A stretch of 64,000 nt of DNA from Coxiellaceae bacterium (GTDB taxonomy: Bacteria; Pseudomonadota; Gammaproteobacteria; Coxiellales; Coxiellaceae). The notes beneath the pieces were generated by a model, which was not told where the DNA came from, did not search any database, and was given only the letters and a program-made list of their open reading frames with translations. Where the stretch lies: assembly GCA_029212925.1 (NCBI GenBank), contig JARGOB010000007.1:62001-126000 (forward strand). The letters run 5' to 3'. Each line of letters starts with the position of its first letter. Position 1 is the first letter of the stretch. The position numbers and the translations under genes were made by a program. Shown here one piece after another: positions 54,743-63,080 of the stretch.

Positions 54743-56329
54743 TTACTTCTTAGCTTTAGGTTTTTTGTATTTTTTAATATAGCTTTGCAGTATTTTCTTG
54801 CTTGATTCATGCCCTTCACGCTCCGCGTCATCCAGCGGAGTGCCACCCCATCGGTCTTTAGGGCATGGATTAACTTTTTTACTTAACAAGTAGCGCAGCA
54901 CATCATCACAACCGTTTGAAGCAGCCAAATGCAACGGAGTGCGGCCATCGTAATCACAACCAACCACTTTCACACCTGAGGCAACAATACGTACCACCTC
55001 ATGCAAATCACCTTCACTAGCAGCCGATAACAACGCAAAAATCGTATTGCGCTTGATGCCATCTTTGCGATAACGCGGATCTGTTTTTTTGCGCTCTGTT
55101 AATAGACTGTCATAGTTATGAAAATTATACTCATCAATAAACTCATGATAAAATTCAATGCCACGTGCGGAGTTACCCAACTCATCCAGTGGCGGCGACC
55201 ATACACACATACCTAACACCCCAGGAACAACAGCCATAATACCACCCGACACCCCACTCTTTGCAGGAATACCCATGGTAAAAGCCCACTCACCTGAGTA
55301 ATCATACATGCCACAACTATACATCAGTGATAAACAGTTCTTGACGGTATCCGGCTTTAATATATCAGCGTTGGTAATTGGACAATTACCACCATTAGCC
55401 AGCGTAGCCGCTAACGCAGCCATACCACTGGTATTCAATTCAATTGAACAACACTGAAAATAAAACTCCAACGTTTCAAGCAAATTAGTATTATGCGGGA
55501 AGGCACAGTGCTCTTTCATAAAATACCCCAGAGCAAAATTTCTATCGGCATGCTCGCGCTCAGATAAATAAACTGCATTATCAAACCCAACAACGTTGTT
55601 GCCCGATAATCGTTTCACTTGCTCCATGACATATTCAAATCTTTCCGACGCATCCATTTTTGATTTAATCAATGCGCAATCCATGATTGCACCAGCATTA
55701 ATCATCGGATTATGAGGCAAACCTTTTTTATTCAACTTTAACTCACTAAAACCCTCACCGCTTGGTTCTCGACCAATATGCCTATGTACAAACTCCTCAC
55801 CGTTTTCCTCTAAAGCCAAACAATATAAAATGGGTTTACACATCGACTGCAAACAATAATAATCTTTATAATCACCAAAGAAACATTGCTGGCCATCGAC
55901 TGTGCATATCGCTACGGCAAACTTCGCTGGATCTAACTTGGCTAACTGAGGAATATAATCTGCCACCTTACCTGACTTCACCGACTTTACTCGCTCAAAA
56001 ATATCGGCAACGGTATCCGACATCACATTAAAGTCGCGAATAATAAAGCTACCTTCTAACGCTTTCTTAACAATCGCTAAGTGACAACCCACGATATCAA
56101 CAAAATCATCAAACGTGATGGTCTGACTGCTTTCGTAGTGAGATAAAGTCTCAAAAACTTCAGCCACCCTAACGTCCTTGCGCTGCAAGCCACAATCAGT
56201 CATATGCTTTAAAATATCATTTTTAACGATCTGACCATCATTATCGACATCAATAGCAGTAAACAAGCGTTTCACTTCAGGGTTTTTCTTCAATTTATCA
56301 TGGAGTTTCATACTATCCAGTACCATCAT
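54743..56329 (-). CDS. glutaminase with N-terminal EF-hand and C-terminal ankyrin repeats
   Basis: 528 aa. Residues 27-38 form a canonical EF-hand loop (D27, D29, D31, G32, I34, D38) inside a helical N-terminal domain. Residues ~110-420 are a serine-dependent glutaminase that turns glutamine into glutamate and ammonia, with the SxxK dyad S162/K165 in QSMCKP, NPMINAGAI, and KSGVSGGI. Residues ~440-520 hold ankyrin repeats (TPLHLAASNG). This three-part layout is that of animal kidney-type glutaminase, not of the ~310-aa bacterial GlsA. Ammonia release could help acid tolerance. Weak ribosome site; the first ATG pair is used. Confidence 0.92.
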   Translation of the reverse strand: MMVLDSMKLHDKLKKNPEVKRLFTAIDVDNDGQIVKNDILKHMTDCGLQRKDVRVAEVFETLSHYESSQTITFDDFVDIVGCHLAIVKKALEGSFIIRDFNVMSDTVADIFERVKSVKSGKVADYIPQLAKLDPAKFAVAICTVDGQQCFFGDYKDYYCLQSMCKPILYCLALEENGEEFVHRHIGREPSGEGFSELKLNKKGLPHNPMINAGAIMDCALIKSKMDASERFEYVMEQVKRLSGNNVVGFDNAVYLSEREHADRNFALGYFMKEHCAFPHNTNLLETLEFYFQCCSIELNTSGMAALAATLANGGNCPITNADILKPDTVKNCLSLMYSCGMYDYSGEWAFTMGIPAKSGVSGGIMAVVPGVLGMCVWSPPLDELGNSARGIEFYHEFIDEYNFHNYDSLLTERKKTDPRYRKDGIKRNTIFALLSAASEGDLHEVVRIVASGVKVVGCDYDGRTPLHLAASNGCDDVLRYLLSKKVNPCPKDRWGGTPLDDAEREGHESSKKILQSYIKKYKKPKAKK

Positions 56330-56391
56330 ATCTGTATTCAGTACCTATAAAATAGCATAATTAACCAAAGGTGTAATGACTGTGATACCTC

Positions 56392-56420
56392 CTGGATTCC
56401 GGATCAAGTCCGAAATGACA
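56392..56420. repeat. dispersed palindromic repeat
   Basis: CTGGATTCCGGATCAAGTCC followed by GAAATGACA, a degenerate copy of the same family. It lies 4 bp downstream of the MocR-type regulator stop, between it and the glutaminase promoter region. Confidence 0.75.
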
Positions 56421-56424
56421 AATA

Positions 56425-57903
56425 TCACAAAAACTCTTCAATCATTGCTAAGCCTTTTAACATAGTTTTTTTATCTGCATTAGCAAAACCAACAATAAGT
56501 CCGTAACGTTTTTTATTACCAACATAATAAGGTGACAACGCCTTACAAGCGAATCCCTGACTTTCAATTTTTTTAGCTAAAGCTGTATCATTTATTTTTT
56601 TATGACTAGCTAACACCATATGCATACCTGCACCGGTAGCAACGACATCAAACCGCGGATGTAACTTGTCTTCAAAAGCTTGAACTGTATCGTGCATACG
56701 CTCAGCATACAATAATCGCATGCGCTTTAAATGGCGGCCAAAGTGTCCTTGATTAATAAAGTCTGCCACCACTTGTTGCTTAACTGGCTCACTCAGCCCC
56801 GAGGATACACGCTTTATTTTTGTAAATATCCCCACAAGATTTTTTGGCACAATCAAGTAACCTAGCCGCAAAGTCGGCAATAATACCTTACTAAATGAAC
56901 CGACATAAATAACCCGCTGATGATCATCCATGCCTTGTAATGATGGTAATGGTTTGCAAGCAAAATGAAATTCACCGTCATAGTCATCTTCGATAATGTA
57001 ACTATTCGACTGATGTGCAAACGCCAATAATTGTAAACGCCGAGATATAGGCATAATGGCACCTAACGGATATTGATGTGCTGGCGTGGTATAAATAAAT
57101 TGCGGCTTTTTACTCCCCAATGAAGGCAATAAATCTACTTGCATTCCATCCCCATCAACGGGGCATGGCAATAGTTTTGCATCATATGCCGTTAACAAAT
57201 TTCGCATCCCCATATAGGCAGGATCTTCAATCACCACCGTATCATGCGGATTCAACAACACACGACAAACCAAATCCAATGCCTGTTGAGCACCGTTCGT
57301 AATAATGACTTGTTCTGGTTCACAGTTCACCGCACGTGAATAACACACATACTCACTAATGGACTTACGCAATTCGAACAAACCTGCCTCGTTGTTATCA
57401 TCCATATATTTACCGACCGATTGACGCAGTGCCCGATGCCATAGTTTCAACCACAACTGTTGCGGAAATAACGATAGATCTGACATACCCGGCGTGAACG
57501 GTAAGTCAGTTAATATGCACATATCACCCAGCGAAGCGACCGATTGTGCAAAACTCGATAGCTTAACCGGCCGCTTGGCTTGTTTTCGTTGTGATTTCAG
57601 TGTTGATTTTTTTACTTGAAAATAATCATCAGGAATCTCAGCTGCCACAAACACACCACTGCCACGTCGCGCCTCTATATAGCCTTCAGTGAGTAATTGA
57701 TCGATAGCACGCTGCACGGTATTACGTGATACCTGCAATGCCTTAGCTAACTCACGAGATGCTGGTATTTGCATACCCGCCAATAAGCGTTTTATCAGAA
57801 TCTGCTGCCTTATCGCCGTATACAACTGTTGATACAAGGGCTTATCCGATGCAGCCTCTAACTCAATGTCATATAGCTCTGTCGCTGCTAATTTTTCCGC
57901 CAC
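56425..57903 (-). CDS. MocR/PdxR-family transcriptional regulator
   Basis: 492 aa. N-terminal GntR winged helix (residues ~15-85: IPASRELAKALQVSRNTVQRAIDQL, region only) joined by a linker to a fold-type-I aminotransferase-like domain (residues ~130-490) that binds PLP: NGAQQALDLVCRVL, and the Schiff-base Lys in YVGSFSKVLLPTLRLGY. Such proteins sense PLP or amino acids and control the divergent gene. Here that is a PPOX-type flavin protein, a common pairing. Repeats of ATTGGxxC lie in the shared promoter. Confidence 0.93.
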   Translation of the reverse strand: MAEKLAATELYDIELEAASDKPLYQQLYTAIRQQILIKRLLAGMQIPASRELAKALQVSRNTVQRAIDQLLTEGYIEARRGSGVFVAAEIPDDYFQVKKSTLKSQRKQAKRPVKLSSFAQSVASLGDMCILTDLPFTPGMSDLSLFPQQLWLKLWHRALRQSVGKYMDDNNEAGLFELRKSISEYVCYSRAVNCEPEQVIITNGAQQALDLVCRVLLNPHDTVVIEDPAYMGMRNLLTAYDAKLLPCPVDGDGMQVDLLPSLGSKKPQFIYTTPAHQYPLGAIMPISRRLQLLAFAHQSNSYIIEDDYDGEFHFACKPLPSLQGMDDHQRVIYVGSFSKVLLPTLRLGYLIVPKNLVGIFTKIKRVSSGLSEPVKQQVVADFINQGHFGRHLKRMRLLYAERMHDTVQAFEDKLHPRFDVVATGAGMHMVLASHKKINDTALAKKIESQGFACKALSPYYVGNKKRYGLIVGFANADKKTMLKGLAMIEEFL

Positions 57904-57904
57904 G

Positions 57905-57953
57905 ATTGGACCCCATTAATGCAATAAATTGGATCTTTTTATAAGAACCAATA
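57905..57953. promoter_or_regulatory. candidate MocR operator
   Basis: ATTGGACC (57905-57912) and ATTGGATC (57928-57935) are direct repeats 23 bp apart; GAACCAAT (57946-57953) is an inverted third copy. They lie between the divergent regulator and PPOX genes. Direct repeats of this kind are the usual binding sites of MocR regulators. Confidence 0.55.
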
Positions 57954-58001
57954 TTATTTAGAATACAGCATTGTTTATGATTTAGCCATACAGGTGTCAA
58001 T

Positions 58002-58667
58002 ATGATATTAGAAAAAACCAAACGCACAACAGTAAAACGCAACGCCAAAAGAGCCAACTATGATAAAGAGCAATTGATCTCCATTATTGACGAAGCTATG
58101 ATTGGTCATTTGGCATTTACTCTCGGCGAAGATACACACTCCATCCCATTATTATTTTGGCACTACGGTGGCCACCTATATTGCCACGCTGCCATCAGTG
58201 GCCGCTTAGCCACATTAGCCGCAACAAAAACCAATGTATGTATTAGCTTTGTTATTCTTGATGGCATTGTATTAGCTAAGTCAGCCTTACATCACAGTAT
58301 GAATTACCGCTCAGCTGCCGTCTATGGCAACTTTGAACTAATCAGTGATCAAACAGAAATGACAAACGCATTTAAGCAGTTAATGGATTTAATTGATCAA
58401 CAACGCTGGCAAACTGTACGTCCACCAAATGCAAAAGAATTAAATGCTGCAGCGCTGTTAAAAATCCCGCTTAATGAAGCAGTCGTTAAACAACGCACAG
58501 GTTTTGCCGAAGACAAAAAATCTGACTTAAAGATAGATGCTTGGACGGGGATTATTCCTATCACCCACCCATGGGGTGAGCCACAACCAGACCAGTTTAG
58601 TAGCAGCAAATCGCTTTTAGCGCAATCTAAGCTCAAAAATAATTGTGGTCATTTAATATTTCCCTAA
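58002..58667 (+). CDS. pyridoxamine 5'-phosphate oxidase-fold (PPOX/NimA-like) flavin protein
   Basis: 221 aa. N-terminal split-barrel flavin-binding fold: IDEAMIGHLAFTLGEDTHSIPLLFWHYGGHLYCH (region about residues 29-62), then SGRLATLA and HSMNYRSAAVYGNFELI. This subfamily (often called pyridoxamine-phosphate-oxidase-related, FMN-binding) includes 5-nitroimidazole reductase-like proteins; true substrates are mostly unknown. The divergent MocR regulator is the probable controller. Confidence 0.87.
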   Translation: MILEKTKRTTVKRNAKRANYDKEQLISIIDEAMIGHLAFTLGEDTHSIPLLFWHYGGHLYCHAAISGRLATLAATKTNVCISFVILDGIVLAKSALHHSMNYRSAAVYGNFELISDQTEMTNAFKQLMDLIDQQRWQTVRPPNAKELNAAALLKIPLNEAVVKQRTGFAEDKKSDLKIDAWTGIIPITHPWGEPQPDQFSSSKSLLAQSKLKNNCGHLIFP

Positions 58668-58816
58668 GCAACGATTAAGTTTTCGTTAATACTAGCCTGC
58701 TAGACTGTTTCACATACAAACGATAACAAACGAATAAAAAAGCATATTAAACGAATTTAGTTAGAAGCCTGCGACCGAACCCCAAGTAGCCAAATAATAG
58801 TATATAAGAAGCCCAG

Positions 58817-58868
58817 GACAGCCAGCTTTAGTGCCTAAATCACACTATGCTGGCTGTCTTCTTTTTAT
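58817..58868 (+). terminator. Rho-independent terminator, possibly of a small RNA
   Basis: Perfect 10-bp stem GACAGCCAGC / GCTGGCTGTC with a 22-nt loop, followed by TTCTTTTTATC. It lies 150 bp beyond the PPOX stop. The 259-bp gap (58668-58926) has no protein gene; it either terminates the PPOX transcript or ends a small RNA transcribed from within the gap. Confidence 0.8.
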
Positions 58869-58926
58869 CTTTGTGTCATAATTGCCGCCACAACAAGTCC
58901 CCACTTCATAGTGACAAGGAATTATA

Positions 58927-59931
58927 ATGATTGAATGGCATAATTTTGAATCGACCGCAATTAAAGGCTTCCCTATGGGCGACCCACACCAACGCCAACT
59001 GCCGGTTTATTTACCACCGAACTATGACGCCAAGCGCTCTGAACCTTATCCTGTGATTTTTCTATTAGCTGGCTATGGTAGCTATAGCTCAAAATTTGTC
59101 TGGCAATCATCTGTATTTGAAAAACCATTGCCGCAACAATTAGACGAAGCGATAAACAATGGTGATATGCCTGCGGCAATCGTTGCGTTTCCTGATGGCA
59201 GTTCGAAACTGGGCTGTAGCCAATATATTAATTCACCTGTGCTCGGTAATTATATGGATTATATTTGCGATGAGTTAACCAGCTTCATTGATCAAAATTA
59301 CCACACCCATGCCAATACTAAACAGCGCGGTATGTTAGGCCATTCCAGTGGTGGCTTTGCTGCATTGGTCACCGGCATGTTACGGCCTGATGCCTTTAGC
59401 AATATCTGCAGCTCAGCTGGGGATTCATGCTATGAAGCACTTTTCCCTCCTATCATCACCCCAACGATTAACGCCATTGAGAAAGCAGGAGGCGTCACTG
59501 AGCTAGTTGACTGGTTTTTAAACCTACCCAATCCTGGCAGCAGTGGTTGCTTTGAAGCGCTAATGGCCTTAGCCATGAGTGGATGCTATGCACCTAACCC
59601 AGAAGTACCCACCATCATGGGTGACTTATTTTTTGACATAAAAACGGGGGCGATTATCGATGAAGTCTGGCAAAAATTCTTAGCTTGGGATCCCGTGCAT
59701 ATGGCAGACAAGCACATGGCAGCTCTGGCACAACTGAACTGGATACAGCTCGACTGCGGCCTACAAGATGAATATGGCATGATGATTGGACAACGACAGA
59801 TTGCCGCAAAGCTCGCAAAAAATGGCATTAACTACAAACTAAATGAATATCCGGGAAAGCACAGTGGGCATAGCTGGCGTAACGTGGAGCGGATCGGTAG
59901 CATGCTAGACGCGATGGCTAAAAGCGCTTAG
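58927..59931 (+). CDS. alpha/beta-hydrolase esterase (esterase D-like)
   Basis: 334 aa, cytosolic. Nucleophile elbow GHSSGG (about residues 140-145), preceded by VIFLLAGYGS and AIVAFPDGSS, and a C-terminal His in KHSGHSWRN. This matches the putative-esterase family related to S-formylglutathione hydrolase and antigen 85. Two insertions after the elbow are longer than in FGH. AAGGA lies upstream of the ATG. Its stop overlaps the response regulator stop by 4 bp (convergent). Confidence 0.87.
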   Translation: MIEWHNFESTAIKGFPMGDPHQRQLPVYLPPNYDAKRSEPYPVIFLLAGYGSYSSKFVWQSSVFEKPLPQQLDEAINNGDMPAAIVAFPDGSSKLGCSQYINSPVLGNYMDYICDELTSFIDQNYHTHANTKQRGMLGHSSGGFAALVTGMLRPDAFSNICSSAGDSCYEALFPPIITPTINAIEKAGGVTELVDWFLNLPNPGSSGCFEALMALAMSGCYAPNPEVPTIMGDLFFDIKTGAIIDEVWQKFLAWDPVHMADKHMAALAQLNWIQLDCGLQDEYGMMIGQRQIAAKLAKNGINYKLNEYPGKHSGHSWRNVERIGSMLDAMAKSA

Positions 59932-60287
59932 CTACCAATCACGGACTTTATTTTCTCTAATAGCTCTGCGGCCTCGTAAGGCTTTTCAATATAAGCAGCG
60001 GCGCCCAGCGACATGGCTTTCTCTTTAAGCCCTGGCTCACGACTTGCTGTGAGGAATATAATAGGAATACCTGCTGGCAAATCATTAATACGCTCAGCCA
60101 AGGCAATACCCCCACCGGCAGGGATCATAACATCCAATAAGATCACATCTGGCTGCTGCTTAACTGCACTGGTTATTCCCATGAGTGCATCATATGCCAC
60201 ATACACCTCATAGCCAGCTGCTTTTAAACGCACCGTTAATGCTGTTGCTATATCCTTTTCATCTTCTACAACCAGTACCTTAGCCAT
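59928..60287 (-). CDS. single-domain response regulator
   Basis: 119 aa, a lone receiver domain. Phospho-acceptor Asp in VILLDVMIPAGGG, acidic pair in VVEDEKD, Thr in FLTASREP and Lys in IEKPYEA. No output domain follows. It overlaps the upstream histidine kinase gene by 8 bp, so the two are translated together. A CheY-like or phosphorelay role is inferred. Confidence 0.93.
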   Translation of the reverse strand: MAKVLVVEDEKDIATALTVRLKAAGYEVYVAYDALMGITSAVKQQPDVILLDVMIPAGGGIALAERINDLPAGIPIIFLTASREPGLKEKAMSLGAAAYIEKPYEAAELLEKIKSVIGS

Positions 60288-61461
60288 CTTTTTCTCCCGC
60301 TATCGGAAAAGTAAATGTAAATGTTGTGCCTCGCCCTAATTGGCTTTCGACCGAAATAGCACCACCATGTAACTTTACGATTTGTTGACAGATATGTAAA
60401 CCCAACCCTAAGCCTCGCTCGCTGTGCACATCCGCTCCTTCCACTTGATACAAACGATCAAAAATCCGCTTAACATGCTTTTCACTAATGCCTGTGCCGG
60501 TGTCAGCCACCGAGACCTCAACAAAACCTTTATTCTTTTTACACTGCTTCGCTTTAACTGTTATGCTGCCACGCTCTGCCGTAAATTTCATCGCATTACT
60601 CAGCATATTATTCAGCACTTCAGTAATACGCACATCATCACCCTCAACGTCAGGCATCTTATCTATTTTAGCCACCAGCTGCAGTTTTTTCTTCTCAGCA
60701 ATGGGCTGCATTGACTGAACCACTCGGTTAATCAGTTGCCCTAAATCTAGCGGCTTTGTATGCAAGATAAACTTAGCGGTTTCCATACTAGCAATCGTCA
60801 ATAAATCATTCACACACGTTGTAATTTGTGTACAATTTTTTTGAATGATCCCCAAGTACTCTTTTTGCTTAATATTAATCGGGCCTGATATCTCATCATA
60901 TAAAATGGATACAAATGATGTCACTGATGTCAGCGGCGTTTTTAGTTCATGTGAAATCGTTTGATAGAACTGCATGATCTCTTCGTTACGATGCTTCAAG
61001 TCTTGGTTCACCATTTGCACCTCAGACAATAGGTGTACATTTTCTTTTAAAACCTCAGAGTCTTTCATCATGCGATGGCGCTCAAGCGAGCGGCGCAATG
61101 TACGCTTTAAGCCAACTGGAGTAACCTTAGATAAGGGGAGATAGTCTTGCGCACCAACATCTAATAATTCTTCTTCTCTCTTTGCATCATAATCATCACC
61201 AAACTCAATCACCGGCACTTCAGGAAAGTCAGATAGCAAAGTCATTAAACCACGGTTGTTGCTATCATCTGGTAAATGGCTATCTAATAAAATAAGATTA
61301 AATGAGTCGCTTTGCAGCATCTCTTCTGCTTGATTTACCTGATTAGCTATATGGGTATTTACATTTAACAGTTCAAGCTGCTGCAACAATTTTTGCAACA
61401 ATACGACTCGCTCGTCAGATTGACAAATGATCAATAATTCAATGGCAGATGGCGCTTTCAT
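60280..61461 (-). CDS. receiver-histidine kinase hybrid sensor
   Basis: 393 aa, cytosolic with no membrane segments. N-terminal receiver-like domain (residues ~7-125, Asp in LILLDSHLPDD), coiled coil, HisKA with ISHELKTPLTS, and an HATPase domain with N box NMLSNAMKF, DTGTGIS and GLGLGLHICQQI. A receiver placed before the kinase is typical of soluble kinases that take phosphate or a signal from another protein. Signal unknown. Paired with the single-domain regulator downstream. Confidence 0.93.
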   Translation of the reverse strand: MKAPSAIELLIICQSDERVVLLQKLLQQLELLNVNTHIANQVNQAEEMLQSDSFNLILLDSHLPDDSNNRGLMTLLSDFPEVPVIEFGDDYDAKREEELLDVGAQDYLPLSKVTPVGLKRTLRRSLERHRMMKDSEVLKENVHLLSEVQMVNQDLKHRNEEIMQFYQTISHELKTPLTSVTSFVSILYDEISGPINIKQKEYLGIIQKNCTQITTCVNDLLTIASMETAKFILHTKPLDLGQLINRVVQSMQPIAEKKKLQLVAKIDKMPDVEGDDVRITEVLNNMLSNAMKFTAERGSITVKAKQCKKNKGFVEVSVADTGTGISEKHVKRIFDRLYQVEGADVHSERGLGLGLHICQQIVKLHGGAISVESQLGRGTTFTFTFPIAGEKDG

Positions 61462-61491
61462 GAGGGTAACTATAGCATAAGCGGAGTTTTG

Positions 61492-61959
61492 TTAGACAGA
61501 TGAAAGCCTTAGCGTAAACACATGCTGATTCTTGTCCAGCACCACTTTATCATCCTGTATGGCTACAATTACTGCACCATCAATTTTATCGCCCTCATGA
61601 TAGGTTTTACTATTAATAAGAGCAATTCGCTGACCATCTGAAGCCATAATGCCACTTAACGTCAAGGCCTTTGTCGGATCGGCACCCGCTGATGATAGTT
61701 GCTTATTTACCTTAGCTATTGGCTGCTTTGAATTTTTCTTATGATGCGGCTGCAACGTTTGCCATACCAATAAGCACAATAACAATGTGGTTAAAATCAA
61801 AAAGCTGAAATGCGTTTTACGCGGCCGTGATTTTTTACCATTATTCTGCAAAATTTGGCTAATGCTTTCTGTAGCCTGCTTTTCCGTCGTTGTACTTTGC
61901 ACTTGACGGCTTTGCAAATCTTGCTGGGTTTTTTTTAGCGCTTTGTCAATGATACTCAT
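61492..61959 (-). CDS. gspB: GspB-type protein, type II secretion assembly
   Basis: 155 aa from the ATG at 61959 (AGGAAG upstream; overlaps gspA by 4 bp). A cytosolic N-terminus (MSIIDKALKKTQQD), one transmembrane helix (about residues 50-70) and a periplasmic GspB domain: LSGIMASDGQRIALINSKTY then EGDKIDGAVIVAIQDDKVVL, given as regions. GspA/GspB (ExeA/ExeB) help place the secretin GspD through peptidoglycan. No other gsp genes in this window. Confidence 0.87.
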   Translation of the reverse strand: MSIIDKALKKTQQDLQSRQVQSTTTEKQATESISQILQNNGKKSRPRKTHFSFLILTTLLLCLLVWQTLQPHHKKNSKQPIAKVNKQLSSAGADPTKALTLSGIMASDGQRIALINSKTYHEGDKIDGAVIVAIQDDKVVLDKNQHVFTLRLSSV

Positions 61960-62771
61960 ATCGCAAATACTTCCTCTGCACATAAGCGCACCATATCGGC
62001 ATCAATTGTACGCTTTTCTTCAACAAATCCTGCCAGTAAAGCACGATCACATAAAATATTAATCATGCGCGGTGTACCGGCCGTTAGTTCATAGACAACA
62101 TCTAGGGCTTGATCAGTAAATGTTGGCATCATAGAAAAATTGTTAGCAACCAATCGCAGTCGGTGCTTAATATAAGCCACGACATCTGGCAACATAAGCG
62201 GCTTGATGCGATAACGCACAGCAATACGCTGATTAAGCTGCCTCAGGCTGGCCAATTTCAATTTCTTTTCGAGCTCTGGCTGCCCAAGTAAAATAATTTG
62301 TAATAATTTTTGTTTTTCCGTTTCCAGGTTCGACAGCATACGCACTTGCTCAAGCTGTTTAACACCTAAATTTTGAGCTTCATCAATAATTAAAACGAGA
62401 TTATGTCCCTGGCTTGATTCGCGCAGTAAAAAAGCATTAAGCGCATTGATCAAATCGAACTTATTGGCGCACTCTTCTTGATCGACGCCAAAATCTTTTA
62501 AAATAACCCGTAGTAACTGAATATCTGAGAAGCTTGGGTTAAGAATCAGTGCAGTTTTCGTTTGTTGATTAACCTCTTTTAACAAACGTCGGCACAAAGT
62601 GGTTTTACCAGTGCCAATTTCACCAATAACCGCCATAATGCCCATACGCTGTTCGATACCAAACTGTAGGTGCGAAAAAGCCTCACTATGCTGCGAGCTT
62701 GAGAAGAAAAAACTGGGATCTGCCGTTACATTGAACGGATTTTCCTTAAAATGGTAGAATTCCTTATACAT
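61956..62771 (-). CDS. gspA: GspA/ExeA-type AAA ATPase
   Basis: 271-aa AAA ATPase beginning MYKEFYHFKENPFNVTADP, the ExeA-family N-terminus. Walker A GEIGTGKTTL (about residues 46-55), Walker B LVLIIDEAQN. It lacks the transmembrane and periplasmic peptidoglycan-binding part of full-length ExeA (~540 aa), so it is a short form made only of the cytosolic ATPase. Translationally coupled to gspB. A related use in other envelope systems (MSHA-type) is possible. Confidence 0.88.
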   Translation of the reverse strand: MYKEFYHFKENPFNVTADPSFFFSSSQHSEAFSHLQFGIEQRMGIMAVIGEIGTGKTTLCRRLLKEVNQQTKTALILNPSFSDIQLLRVILKDFGVDQEECANKFDLINALNAFLLRESSQGHNLVLIIDEAQNLGVKQLEQVRMLSNLETEKQKLLQIILLGQPELEKKLKLASLRQLNQRIAVRYRIKPLMLPDVVAYIKHRLRLVANNFSMMPTFTDQALDVVYELTAGTPRMINILCDRALLAGFVEEKRTIDADMVRLCAEEVFAI

Positions 62772-62896
62772 TTTTCGAGTATAACATTAGGTGATAGGTA
62801 TCAAAAGCACCAGGGCCCGCTGATAACCAAAAAGCATCACCCAGCTCTCGACGAAACGTACAAAAAAGAATCAGCAAGCTTTATATCACAGAACAC

Positions 62897-62925
62897 TTGA
62901 CCCGCAAGGTCACATCACATAGAAT
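62897..62925 (+). promoter_or_regulatory. sigma-70 promoter upstream of tRNA-Thr
   Basis: TTGACC (62897-62902), 17-bp spacer, TAGAAT (62920-62925): a near-consensus promoter 68 bp before the tRNA gene. It implies a ~60-nt leader that holds a degenerate repeat. Confidence 0.75.
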
Positions 62926-62939
62926 CGCTTTTCCTTGTT

Positions 62940-62983
62940 GTCATACCGGCTTTGTGCCAATAGTGAACATTGTTCGGGATGAC
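62940..62983. repeat. degenerate copy of the dispersed repeat in the tRNA leader
   Basis: GTCATACCGGC near one end and TTCGGGATGAC near the other resemble the arms of the repeat family, but the centre does not pair well. Low-confidence member. Confidence 0.4.
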
Positions 62984-62992
62984 CATAAAGAA

Positions 62993-63068
62993 GCTGGTGT
63001 AGCTCAGTTGGTAGAGCAGCTGATTTGTAATCAGCCGGTCGGTGGTTCGAATCCTCTCACCAGCTCCA
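62993..63068 (+). tRNA. tRNA-Thr (anticodon TGT)
   Basis: 76 nt with encoded CCA. Acceptor stem GCTGGTG/CACCAGC, D-arm GCTC-AGTTGGTA-GAGC, anticodon arm GCTGA-TTTGTAA-TCAGC, variable loop CGGTC and T-loop TTCGAAT. The T-stem GGTGG/CCTCT contains a T-T mismatch at the middle pair and a G-T pair at its base. Anticodon TGT reads Thr ACA and, with usual wobble modification, other ACN codons. Confidence 0.95.
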
Positions 63069-63080
63069 TTTCTTTACAAT

